From Mytilisepta virgata (taxonomy: Eukaryota > Mollusca > Bivalvia > Mytilida > Mytilidae), in the NCBI GenBank assembly GCA_028015205.1, contig CM051514.1, positions 35,914,150 through 35,978,149 of the forward strand: a stretch of 64,000 bases of DNA, read 5' to 3'. The notes under the pieces are model-generated. The model ran no database searches, was not told the DNA's origin, and saw nothing but the letters and a program-made list of their open reading frames with translations. A program made the translations under genes and the position numbers. Below, one piece after another: positions 39,501-47,205 of the stretch (positions are counted from its first letter, which is position 1; each line of letters begins with the position of its first letter).

Positions 39501-42500
39501 ATGGCTCCCCTCTAGAAGATGTCTATATGTACTGTTCGGCTATTTTAACATCATGTCAGGTATATAATCATGTAATTAAATCTTGCCTGAATGAGGAACT
39601 TACTTTATTTTTTTTGCCTTGTATGTAGAGTGCAAAAATTATTTTGTTTGCATCCAGTTGCTTACCTGATTTCAAGTGATTTTTTAGTGTAACCCCGGTT
39701 TTTTTGGTGGGGTCCATCTTGTTCATATGTTTTTAGTTTTTAATTGTAGTGCATCTGATCTTGTCTTCGTTGTTCTTCGGAGTTTGTCAGTTGTTTCGAT
39801 TGTTACCTCCTTCGAATATCCCTTTGGTATTTCTTGACATTACTAGAAATACCCCATATTATATTTAACCAGTCAAGTAACTAAATTTGCCTTTATATTT
39901 TACTACATGAAACCTTTGTTATATACATTTTTTGCTAATGAATTGACAACTTTAAGCTTTCCACAGTTTAAGTCATGATAAAGGTAAATCGCACACAATG
40001 GCTTAATATCTTCTTTATTGAAGATTAACGTCGGTCGATCAGATTCGAATAAACAGAAATACCTTTAAAAATTATTCATATTTAATTTATGAATTGAATT
40101 TTTAAGCATTTCGATTATTCGAACTACCTTTTAAGTCAAACTTTTTTGTCGATTTTGCGGATGATGTTCTTACAATCAAAATCCTAGTTACTGATTTGCG
40201 TGGAATATTAATATGAATTCCTTCTTTCAATAGATACCGATCGTCTGTCTTTACATAATAAACCTTTTTGGTGAATGTGAAGTCTTACTGAAACTAATAT
40301 TGCTAGATAGATGAGTGAAAAATCAAAACTTTAGAAAATAGGTGCCTGGCGTTGCGCATCAATGACTTTATTTTATACCATAAGGTGTAAGACGAGTTTG
40401 GCTTCAATAAACATGAAAAACAAATCCATATAAAGTCTGAGCGTAGAAGATAATGTAAACAACTCTTTTGTGCTGTTCTTCACCATGGTTGTCGATGACT
40501 AATTGACCTAACAATCACACAAAAATGCTTCTATGACCCGAATTTAGATGTATTATGCTTGCAAAATTAGACAGAAAAATAAAAGAATTCAGAAAAGGAG
40601 CAGTTTGGAAGGGATTTATATATCTATGACTCTTTAAGACCTTCTCCTGGATCAACCTAAAACTGAAATTTTTAAAGAAGCAATATAATCACACAGAGAA
40701 CCAAAAAATGATCTGATTCTTGTGATTTCAGGGGACCTTCGTGTCCATTATGTACTGTTTTTGCAACGGTGAGGTATGTACTATTATTCAATATTGGGTA
40801 TTTGGCATGGTTGTCAGAGGAACCATTTATTTCTTTTAATATTATAAATAAGTAAATAAAATATTATATCTTATATTGTCAATTTTATTTTGTAAATGTA
40901 ACGAATATCTATACTTAAATGAGGAAAAGAAGAAAAATGATTCAAAGTCTGAAATAGCCAATGTACTGTATAACTCTACAAAGGCATGTATTGTAACAAC
41001 CGAAATCAAATTCATGATATTTTTCTCCAATTCCTTATCTGTTGTCATGGTAACGATCATTTGGAGGAAAAACAAGATAATCCACGTGTGATTTATTTTT
41101 CTTGGTGGCTGTTATTCGATTTTCTCGATGCTTTTCGAAGAAAACAGAGAAACGTAAACAATGTAAACAAACTACAGGGGGCACTACAGTAAATAGCTGG
41201 ATCAATTTCGATGGGGCAAATTTTCACCGGGAAATTTGAAACGAGAAAAAATTTCTTATTTGGTAAACAATGTACTGTTCAAGTACAATTTTCTAAGACA
41301 TCTTTTATTTGAAAAACAAGTCAACATATTGCCCGACTTGGGAAAATTCATTTTATATTTTTCCCTAATTTTTGAAAATGACGAATTTAACATTGAAGTA
41401 AACGGGGGCTCGATTTAGTGGTGTGCCTTCTTAAGACAATCTATATAAAGACTAATTACATGGATATTTTTATTTATTTGCAAAGTTCTCGGTAAGAAAC
41501 GATATATAAACAAATTTCTTTTAAAATTAAACGACGGTTTAAAAAGGGGGGTGGTAAAAAATGCCGACTCAGCACTTAGAGCAAATTTGATGTACTCCAG
41601 AATTCAAGGTGCCAAACCGAAAGAAAATTGAAGTAAATATGAAAATTTCTGGCATTAAATAAAAGCACGGTGTATTCTTCACTTTCAGTAATTTTATTGT
41701 GCACTTCTTTACTCTGATAAATTGAGCACACGCAATTTACGAACACTCGTTTTTTTCTATATTCCAGAAAGCGTGAAAAATCCCAATGTTTGAAATTTGA
41801 TCCATTTGACCTCAATATCTGCATTTAGACTACATGTCTGTTAAAATATGTTAGGCAATTGTCCAGTGCGTATTATTGAGAAAATATAATTGGAACATCG
41901 TTTGGTAGTGATCGTGAAATGGCAATTTCTAAAACCTGGATCGGTCACATTTTAGGGTGCCTATCTAATGTTTCTGCTATTTTCTACCGAAAACGCCCGC
42001 AAACGGGGGATATTGGGTAGCAGAAGACAGCAAAATGTAGATTTCGTTGTGAAAATGTGATAATAATCACAAAACTGCATATTTTTAGTTTCTGAATAAT
42101 GAGATGAAAAGGGGTGAAAATCGGCCAAAATTCAGGGAGGGGGTAGGCTCAAGAAAATATTTTTTCAGAGGTTAATAAAACTCAATTTCTAATAAAATTG
42201 TGTTATCAAACACCCAAAATGGTCCCTCGTTCTATACCAGCCGTGAAATTAAAATTCCTGAAAATCTAGGGGTACCTTAACAGCTATCGTCAGCGGTATT
42301 CTTTGTAATTCTAACATGATATGTCTTTTAACGGGAAATTACAACAGTCAAAAAGTCTAGCTTCTTGATAGATCAACGAGGATAATCAATGGGTCCACCA
42401 TTAATTTGGTTTCGAAATATGACATATTGATATGAAAGAAGTAAGAGGGTAAACACGCGATTCCTAACGAATTATATATTCGCCAAAGGTTCGAAATTTG

Positions 42501-43723
42501 AAGGTTAAATATTTCGACTGACCAACTGCTCATATTCTATATTTCTTTATAATGCTGATACAAATGTATAAACAGCATTTTATTTTCCCAATAGATAGTT
42601 TCCATCGTTGGCAGAAAGTGGAAACAGTACCGACTGATGCACTTCAGTTCCAGATCAAAAGATAGATTATCGTCCATTAGATCTGCAGGTCAAGAACATG
42701 TAAGACACAGATTAGATACGATGGTAGGTAGCTATATCATTTTACCATGTACTGTAAAAGTAGCTTCAGTCATGTGTACAATATATGTAATTGTAGGAAA
42801 ATATACTGTTTAATTTGTAGTTCGTTGCAAGTGGAAACATGGGTACGTTGTATTGATGTTGGAAAGTAATTTGAAAAGAAGGTATAAATGAGAAAAAAAA
42901 ACATTTTGAAACACATGGATGGGAGGATGAGTTATTCTTTAATGTCCAATGAGAACCAGGTGCATATCAGGATGAGAAAATGTTGATATGACAATGAATA
43001 TGATCCCTGCTTTGTACTAGACCGACACGCTGAGCCGGATTTTTAACTTGGTAGCTCACGTGGTAACTGTCCGCTAAAGAAATATAACCTCACTCGGACA
43101 CATTATACTGACGCCGAGTCAACCCGCTCATACTCCTAGATGGCCGGTGCTGGCGGAGAAGCGGCAAATACCAATTTTAATGTCTTTGGTTTGACCCATC
43201 CGGGGATCGAACCCGCGACTTTCCGCACTCGAGGCGAGGATGCTACCACGAGATCACAGAGGCGGTTTTTGCAATACATCCGGAGAGAATATAGAGTAAG
43301 GGTCAAAAGAAAGTAAGATTTATGTTGACGTACCCGAGTCAGACTGAAATGTTTACGTATTTTGATACAAGTGACAATTTTCACTTTTCGTGTACAAAAG
43401 TAGAATGAAGATGAAAAATCCTACGTGATCTCGGATTTATAGAACAATTGAATTTTCCGACATTAAAAAGACGGGTGAAAAGTATATAACATAATCCATA
43501 TCCTTACCTATTATTGATGCGATGTTCACACAAGTGTTGACTAGGGTACGTGAAGAAACTACATGTTACTGCAAATTAACAGCTGCACATATCCGTGAGA
43601 AGACTTTATTTTTAAAGAGATGTGTAGTATTATTGCGCAATTAAAAGATATTATATATTGTAGACTGAAGCTGTTCCTGAAATGGTAGCATTGAATGAAA
43701 CACAAAGACATCAGTTTGACTAA
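24466..43723 (+). CDS. Class B GPCR, calcitonin/CGRP (DH31-receptor-like) type; 12 exons, N-terminus not found
   Basis: Peptide-hormone receptor of the plasma membrane. Twelve exons give 389 residues to a stop codon, all junctions in phase. The ectodomain shows five of the six class B cysteines (KYC, GCW, IPCP, LNC, NCR) and GCWN..AG, with four N-glycosylation sites. TM1 is in VVSIVLLSVALAIFF; TM2 follows FIHKNLFLSYIL. TM3 has WCQILH and the class B YLHT. TM4 contains GW. TM6 reads LIPLLGFQYLLLPMRP and TM7 reads FVSIMYCFCNGE. These TM6 and TM7 sequences resemble calcitonin receptors more than secretin or PTH receptors. The Ser/Arg-rich tail ends QRHQFD. By family knowledge it couples mainly to Gs. 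The missing 5' exon(s) should carry the signal peptide and first cysteine. Assignment between calcitonin, DH31 and PDF receptor clades needs a tree. Confidence 0.92.
24696..25383 (+). mobile_element. Intronic element with short inverted ends and a GACG tract
   Basis: Starts 'gtcccctactggc' and ends 'gccggtaggggac', imperfect inverted repeats of 13 bp. A 'ggacggacagacggact' tract lies near the 3' end. Interior blocks 'ctgtaact..tcat..taaaactatat..caaatat' occur twice (about 25070 and 25225), so it has internal duplication of about 155 bp. It lies in the intron between exons a and b. Class is uncertain, perhaps a Helentron relative. Confidence 0.6.
25931..26019 (+). CDS. GPCR exon b: hormone-receptor domain, second part
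   Basis: Acceptor 'tttgtag', donor gtaatt. Encodes TAYLNCTQYGTWNN and YTNCRFW with cysteines 5 and 6 and two N-glycosylation sites. Ends in phase 0. Confidence 0.9.
27118..27227 (+). CDS. GPCR exon c: transmembrane helix 1
   Basis: Acceptor 'tgaccag', donor gtaaat. Encodes a short stalk DPGTTSNDHLPVYV and the hydrophobic helix 1; leaves two bases of an arginine codon. Confidence 0.9.
27536..27662 (+). CDS. GPCR exon d: intracellular loop 1 and transmembrane helix 2
   Basis: Acceptor 'cccgttacag', donor gtaagt. Encodes QLKCGRIFIHKNLFLSYIL, the class B loop-1/helix-2 signature with HKN, through LEHNY. Confidence 0.92.
28508..28895 (+). repeat. Tandem array, ~96-bp unit, four copies (GPCR intron)
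   Basis: The unit contains 'cccaacaaaatgtcgaaact', 'gcaggtgcttcggaaggata' and 'ggaatagaatttaggt'. Copies differ by a few substitutions. It lies in the intron between exons d and e. Confidence 0.9.
30077..30230 (+). CDS. GPCR exon e: helix 3 and start of helix 4
   Basis: Acceptor 'ttgttag', donor gtaagt. Encodes VWCQILHVLAHYSMV with the helix-3 cysteine that pairs with loop 2, FCEGLYLHTIL with the YLHT motif, and VVIGW of helix 4. Leaves one base. Confidence 0.94.
31290..31440 (-). repeat. Dispersed repeat family D1, copy 3 (GPCR intron)
   Basis: Reverse-complement relative of 6123-6270: 'acaatgacatacctatcaac', 'cagacagaacccaagacaaa' and 'gggttaaagtggttttatgg', the last also found at 11255. 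Open frames reported on both strands here are artefacts of the repeat. Confidence 0.6.
31730..32045 (+). repeat. Dispersed repeat family D3, copy 3 (GPCR intron)
   Basis: Rich in cttga/caaga words and ending 'ggcattttaagatcaaaag', like the copies at 11455 and 24120. It ends about 80 bp before exon f. Confidence 0.6.
32126..32192 (+). CDS. GPCR exon f: helix 4 end and extracellular loop 2
   Basis: Acceptor 'caattttgcag', donor gtaagt. Encodes FPVYPTVIYAVLRAISSEDNT; enters with two bases and leaves with two. Confidence 0.9.
32366..32537. mobile_element. Short MITE with pogo/Tc1-style ends (GPCR intron)
   Basis: The left end after 'ta' reads 'cagtcgactctcgttatctc'; the right end reads 'ttcgaaataacgagagtt'. 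The inverted match covers about 17 bp with mismatches. CAGT ends with CTCGTTA resemble Tigger/pogo MITEs. Length is about 170 bp; no transposase. Confidence 0.65.
33283..33620 (+). mobile_element. RT retroelement R1 tail, copy 2 (GPCR intron)
   Basis: Begins at the coding end of the RT frame (KFYRRHHD-like, then YEKTLSQMKMDLFN) and continues through 'cttccggagcacccgagtct' and 'ggtggggtccatgttgttca' to 'acttgactttactt'. It is 5'-truncated and in the same orientation as the GPCR. Confidence 0.8.
33640..33835 (-). mobile_element. Related retroelement tail (R1b), inverted, abutting R1 copy 2
   Basis: Read on the minus strand it carries 'ttttattcttttagttatat', 'ccttggacttcgaatattgt' and 'tgttttgtcgcctctgtatt'. 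Similar tails are at 45135-45420 (minus) and 49100-49300 (plus). The head-to-tail contact with R1 copy 2 repeats an arrangement seen at 45 kb. Confidence 0.65.
34632..34772 (+). repeat. Dispersed repeat family D4, copy 1 (GPCR intron)
   Basis: Contains 'ccgggtgcgggattttctcg', 'ttgaagacccattggtagcc' and 'cctgtttccattctctattc'. A second copy lies at 52684-52790 and a short inverted scrap at 18722-18785. Confidence 0.75.
34809..34872 (+). CDS. GPCR exon g: loop 2 cysteine and helix 5 start
   Basis: Acceptor 'gtttcag', donor gtaagt. Encodes CWMNESSLQWIMYGPIVISL, with the conserved loop-2 CW that pairs with helix 3. Ends in phase 0. Confidence 0.92.
35070..35710 (+). repeat. Tandem array, ~36-bp unit, about 17 copies (GPCR intron)
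   Basis: The unit is built of 'agatcacataacaacttcgc' and 'aataccaattaatta'. A variant ending 'aatagtgaatgacaac' recurs at roughly every third to fifth unit. Outer units are more diverged. It lies in the intron between exons g and h, about 200 bp after exon g. Confidence 0.9.
36610..36770 (-). repeat. Dispersed repeat family D1, copy 4 (GPCR intron)
   Basis: Contains 'aataatgacataccaatcaa', 'gacagagctccggaccaaaa' and 'acaacagtacaaaacacaaa', reverse complements of family D1 words at 6123-6270. Confidence 0.65.
38221..38300 (+). CDS. GPCR exon h: helix 5 end and intracellular loop 3
   Basis: Acceptor 'atgtttgtag', donor gtaagt. Encodes VNIIFLINIVRLLMTKLKNL then PEASQN, the loop that contacts G protein. 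Leaves two bases of a lysine codon. Confidence 0.92.
38400..38485 (+). repeat. Long A-rich simple repeat
   Basis: Adenine runs broken by single C or T. The minus-strand Phe-rich frame across it is an artefact. Confidence 0.95.
39113..39335 (-). repeat. Dispersed repeat family D2, copy 2 (GPCR intron)
   Basis: Reverse complement of the D2 copy at 10111-10325, including 'gctgtatacgacgcatttca' and 'cagcattaaaaccgaaacat'. It ends about 90 bp before exon i. Confidence 0.8.
39424..39559 (+). CDS. GPCR exon i: helix 6, loop 3 and start of helix 7
   Basis: Acceptor 'ttttgcag', donor gtatat. Encodes KAARATLVLIPLLGFQYLLL and PMRPTHGSPLEDVYMYCSAI. The R-A-T-L..LIPLLG..(Y/F)..LP.RP pattern is the strongest calcitonin-receptor-type signature in the gene. 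Confidence 0.95.
39691..39844 (+). mobile_element. RT retroelement R1 tail, copy 3 (GPCR intron)
   Basis: Starts at 'aaccccggtttttttggtgg' and ends 'ggtatttcttgacatta'; a very short 5'-truncated copy without RT coding, just after exon i. Confidence 0.75.
40732..40773 (+). CDS. GPCR exon j: helix 7
   Basis: A 42-bp exon; acceptor 'gtgatttcag', donor gtatgt. Encodes GTFVSIMYCFCNGE, matching the class B helix-7/helix-8 signature CFxNxEV; the valine follows after the next exon's isoleucine. Phase 0 on both sides. Confidence 0.95.
42595..42723 (+). CDS. GPCR exon k: helix 8 and cytoplasmic tail
   Basis: Acceptor 'ttttcccaatag', donor gtaggt. Encodes IVSIVGRKWKQYRLM then a Ser/Arg-rich stretch (HFSSRSKDRLSSIRSAGQEH). 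A second donor, gtaaga at 42700, is also in phase 0 and would drop eight residues. Confidence 0.9.
43020..43272 (-). mobile_element. tRNA-derived SINE
   Basis: On the minus strand the head carries Pol III promoter boxes: A-box 'tggtagcatcctc' (43236-43248) and B-box 'ggttcgatccccg' (43201-43213), in a tRNA-like body beginning 'gcctctgtgatctcg'. A unique-looking region and a body to about 43020 follow. It is not a tRNA gene: the acceptor stem and anticodon arm do not fold and the unit is about 250 bp. It lies in the last GPCR intron, opposite in strand. Confidence 0.82.
43664..43723 (+). CDS. GPCR exon l: C-terminal tail and stop
   Basis: Acceptor 'atatattgtag'. Encodes TEAVPEMVALNETQRHQFD and a TAA stop in phase with exon k. 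Confidence 0.85.
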   Translation, partial: TEAVPEMVALNETQRHQFD

Positions 43724-44864
43724 GACTATATACGCCTATAAATAATGTGTTGCAAGTAAAATAGAATTCAGAATTTAATATTTTGAAATTAATTAACAGA
43801 AGTTTTAAATGATTTCATTTGTTTAATAAAATCCCTGTTAAAGAACATTAAATTCATTACCGAGGTAACGCCTCTTGAGATGTATATTCGGACACTAAAA
43901 AGTGTCCTGGTAACACATATGAGTTAGAACTAGTGTTGCTCGAAGGTTTTAACCAAAATTTATCTTGTAGACATTTTGGCTGTGATACTTTTGTCTCATA
44001 TTAAGAAAAACATTTAAAAAACATGCGTGTGCATTATATAATGTCTGAAGAGTTTATCTTGTAATGATTTTTTATGAGAAATTAAAATGCTTATAAGAAG
44101 GGAATTGTGCCTATTGTATCATATTACGTCTTATTTCTTTACTTTTAGCTCAGTTAAGCTGTTATTGTCACGTTTTTATTTTTCCCTCTGAATCCACATG
44201 CTAAATATACTGTTCAAATCTTTGTCTGAAGATCAATTCAGAACCTTTATAGCATTTGCATTTATCCTCCAAATCTGAGAAAATAAATATTCATAGTTCT
44301 GATCGGTTGAATTGGGAAAAATAAAACAAAAAAAAGTGTTAATTAAAAATACAATAAGTTTGTAAGATTTTTTCAATTTATCATAAAACTGTCGGCAATT
44401 CTGTATTAAAACGATATTCGGATTTACATATAATTCTCTAGCTTGAATACATCAGAGGGTTATTGTCTAATAACGCAAAATCAGGTTTTCCGTTGTTTGT
44501 CGCTTATTTCCTCCTCATATATTTTTAATATTATACCCCTTCAGAGTTTTTGAGGTTTTTAATCTATTTCGACACAAGTGTCAATTCCTGTTTCGCCTTA
44601 AAGGACCGGAGTAAATACAGTTGATCATGTGGCCTTATGTTCTATATTCATAAGTATTTACACATATAGGAAAGTAAAAACGCAAGAAAATTCGGTGATT
44701 TTGAAGTTTTGATAAAGTGTAGGTGAAGAAAAAACCTTCTCACGACAGAAAATATGATCTTATTGCTGGGATAGTGCCAACAAACTAAACCTGAAAATAG
44801 ATGACGCGGTAAATTATATTTTGATTCATTTATGCCATATCTTCGGAAAAAATGCCATTGCCGT
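43724..44864. other. GPCR 3' flank, probable 3' UTR then non-coding
   Basis: An 'aataaa' polyadenylation-type signal occurs near 43826 inside AT-rich sequence. No other gene was supported up to the direct repeat at 44865. Confidence 0.4.
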
Positions 44865-45135
44865 CATCTCTCTGTCCTTCTGTACTTTTCTTGTGGTTAA
44901 AACTCCGCTTTTGGTTTTTGGATTTATGATTTTGATTTTTAATCATAAAAAATAACGTTAACAGCAATCTAGCACCAAACAACAAACAATGTCACACTTT
45001 TCACCAAACCACAACACAAAAATATGGGCAAATAACAAGCGCAAGTACAACGGAAAGTTAGAATAGCTTGACGTTGTAAGACACTTAACAGTGGTAATGT
45101 TAGATCTATCTAAATACATTGTACAGAAGAAACGT
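44865..45135 (+). repeat. Direct repeat, left copy, flanking the RT retroelement pair
   Basis: Shares with 46230-46505 the ordered blocks 'acttttcttgtg', 'aaaactccgctttt', 'tgattttgatttttaa', 'aaaatatgggcaaataaca' and 'cacttaacagtg'. Identity looks like about 75-80 percent by eye. Same orientation as the right copy. Confidence 0.78.
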
Positions 45136-45420
45136 GTGTGAAGTTAATGTAAAGAATATCGGAAAAAGAATACCAAAGCGATAAAACAGTGGAAAAAGGT
45201 CCGTCAATTTGAAATTCAAAGGAAGAGAGTCATGAGAATGAAACATAACAAATAAATGCCAAAAGGATACATGTATAACTAAAAGAATAAAAAACATATA
45301 ATGGTCAAAACAATAGTACAATACAGCACAGATGCTGGGAGTGATTTCAGGTGCTCCGGAAGGGTAAGGATATCCTGCTCCGTTCTCGGCACCCGTCACA
45401 TTGCCAGTTAGTAAAAACCA
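45135..45420 (-). mobile_element. Inverted retroelement tail R1b
   Basis: On the minus strand it reads 'cttccggagcacctgaaatc', 'ttttattcttttagttatac', then 'ctttggtattctttttccga', the same kind of tail as at 33640-33835 and 49100-49300. The motif YPSGAPE at its start is shared with R1 copies. It sits head-to-head with the RT element beginning near 45429. Confidence 0.7.
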
Positions 45421-45428
45421 ATAAATTG

Positions 45429-46085
45429 TCAAGTCCGGTGAAGTCCGGTGAATTTCTTACATCTCATCTATCACAATAAGCCCAAAATTAAGGATACCAC
45501 AGACACTGCCAAGTTTGCATCTTATCTTGACCTTCACCTCGAAATTGACACCAGAGGAAGGTTGAATACGAAACTTTACGACAAACGGGATGACTTTGAC
45601 TTTCCAATCGTCAACTTCCCATTCTTGACCGGCAACATTCCAGAAGCGCCGGCGTATGGGTATATATTTCACAACTCATACGTTATTCCAGAGATTGTGA
45701 CATATACATTGACTTCCTGGACAGACCCCGGCTCCTGACAGAAAAGTTTCTTAGACAGGGGTATGTTGCTCCTAAGTTGGAGTCATCATTATTAAAGTTT
45801 TATGGACGTCATCATGACTAGGTTGGCAGATATGAAAAAACCGTTTCCCAAATGAAAATGGACCTGTTCCATTGATGTTATCCCTTCCTCATACCGGATT
45901 TGATATCGGCAGCATGGCGGGTAGTCCTGCAGGATGCAGAGACTGTTTACTCTATCGGAGGACCTGAGTCTAGCCCCGGTTTTTTGGTGGGGGCCATGTT
46001 GTTCATATGTTTTTAGTTTTTAATTCTAATGCATGTATTGTTTTGGTCTTGTCTTCGTTGTTCCGCGAAGTTTGGGATCGTTAAA
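45429..46085 (+). pseudogene. RT retroelement R1: reverse-transcriptase-type ORF C-terminus plus 3' tail, frameshifted
   Basis: The first frame reads DLHLEIDTRGRLNTKLYDKR and VNFPFLTGNIPEAPAYG. A one-base frameshift near 45660 moves the rest to the next frame: VYISQLIRYSRDC, FLDRPRLLTEKFLRQGYVA and KFYGRHHD, ending at TAG 45819-45821. From memory this peptide type is annotated as reverse-transcriptase-domain protein in molluscs and cnidarians; the retroelement class is uncertain. The untranslated tail continues with 'ggtgggggccatgttgttca', shared with five shorter copies. The catalytic RT region is missing (5' truncation). Confidence is good for the repeat and moderate for the RT label. Confidence 0.7.
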
Positions 46086-46229
46086 AACGCTATGAGATTT
46101 AGAATTCAAAGACGTTCTATGGCGCCGAATGCGAGCAAGAATTAGTTACTTTATCGACCTGATACAATTTGCAGATAATGCGATAAATTAATTTGATTTA
46201 TTAATCTCACATATTCTTCTATTGTCCTG

Positions 46230-46505
46230 TCCAACTTTTCTTGTGACTAAAACTCCGCTTTAAGTTTCTAGATTGATGATTTTGATTTTTAACCATCAAA
46301 AATAATATTAACGGGAATGGTCAACAATCTGTCATCAAACAAGCAACCCGACTTTCACCCAAACCCAAACAAGAAAATATGGGCAAATAACACGCACAAA
46401 TACAACTGAAATATCCTGATGTGGTGTAAACACTTAACAGTGTTAGTTTTAAATTGTTCTATTCACATGTTACATGTAAATTAGAGAAGAAACAGAGTGG
46501 AGTTA
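46230..46505 (+). repeat. Direct repeat, right copy
   Basis: Same block order as 44865-45135. The ~1.1 kb between the copies is the inverted tail plus the RT fragment. Confidence 0.78.
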
Positions 46506-46771
46506 ATATACAGATGATACTACTAGGGACCAAAATTACGGTTAATGTAAATGACAATCTAGCCCATACCATACTACAGCATGCAATAAAAGGCACATCA
46601 CGGGCGTTTTTATTGCTGTTCTGCTGACGGGTTGCTGTGCTGTTGACAGATACAAAATATCCTATCTTTTCAAATTGTAATAAAAAAGTGTATATAAAAT
46701 ATTTCTTTTCAGATTCCTGTTCTAAATTTCTATTAGAAAATACAAAATGTTATTTCGGCTTTGGTTAGTTA

Positions 46772-46987
46772 GAATTTCTTGGTCGTGTAGGAAGTGGTCA
46801 TAATCAGCCTACTCAGGACAAGGGTAGTGCTATTTTGAGTTTTCAACCAAAAAGAAACAGGTTACATCGTTTATCGGGTTGATTGGATTTTATAGAAAAG
46901 TGGTCCCAAATTTCTCTAAGTATTCAGCCTCTAAAGTGTGGGCAGTAAAGTCTTTATAGATTTATATAGAAGGTAAGGAGTATGTAA

Positions 46988-47029
<42 letters not shown>

Positions 47030-47205
47030 AATATGTAATTGAGATAGATCATGCACCTTTGAAGCGGCTTCGGAGAATAAAGATGAGTAATCAGAGACTA
47101 TTATGTTAGCGTCTAGTTCTGCATGAACTAAAATATAGGATCGCCTATGTACCAGGTAAATGGAACATCCTGGCCGATGCTTTGTACAGGGTTGAAAAGT
47201 AGGTA
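46772..47205 (+). pseudogene. Ty3/gypsy retrotransposon pol remnant (RT end to RNase H)
   Basis: The first part reads FLGRVGSGHNQ and DKGSAIL, then KKKQVTSFIGLIGFYRKVVP, the end of a Ty3/gypsy reverse transcriptase. After internal loss, IEIDHAPLKRLRRIKMSNQR and YVPGKWNILADAL show the end of RNase H. Stops, a frameshift and the missing RNase H centre make it dead. A T/A homopolymer block at 46987-47027 interrupts it. Confidence 0.85.
46987..47027. repeat. Oligo(T)-oligo(A) block flanked by a 13-bp duplication
   Basis: About 25 T followed by about 15 A lies between 'ggagtatgtaatt' and 'ggaatatgtaatt' inside the gypsy remnant. It could be a tiny retroposed insertion with target duplication or an assembly or replication artefact. 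Confidence 0.7.

Noticed and set aside
43136..43384. tRNA gene or 82-residue ORF at the SINE
   Set aside because: A and B boxes are present but no cloverleaf closes, and the unit is a 250-bp SINE; the ORF is its translation.
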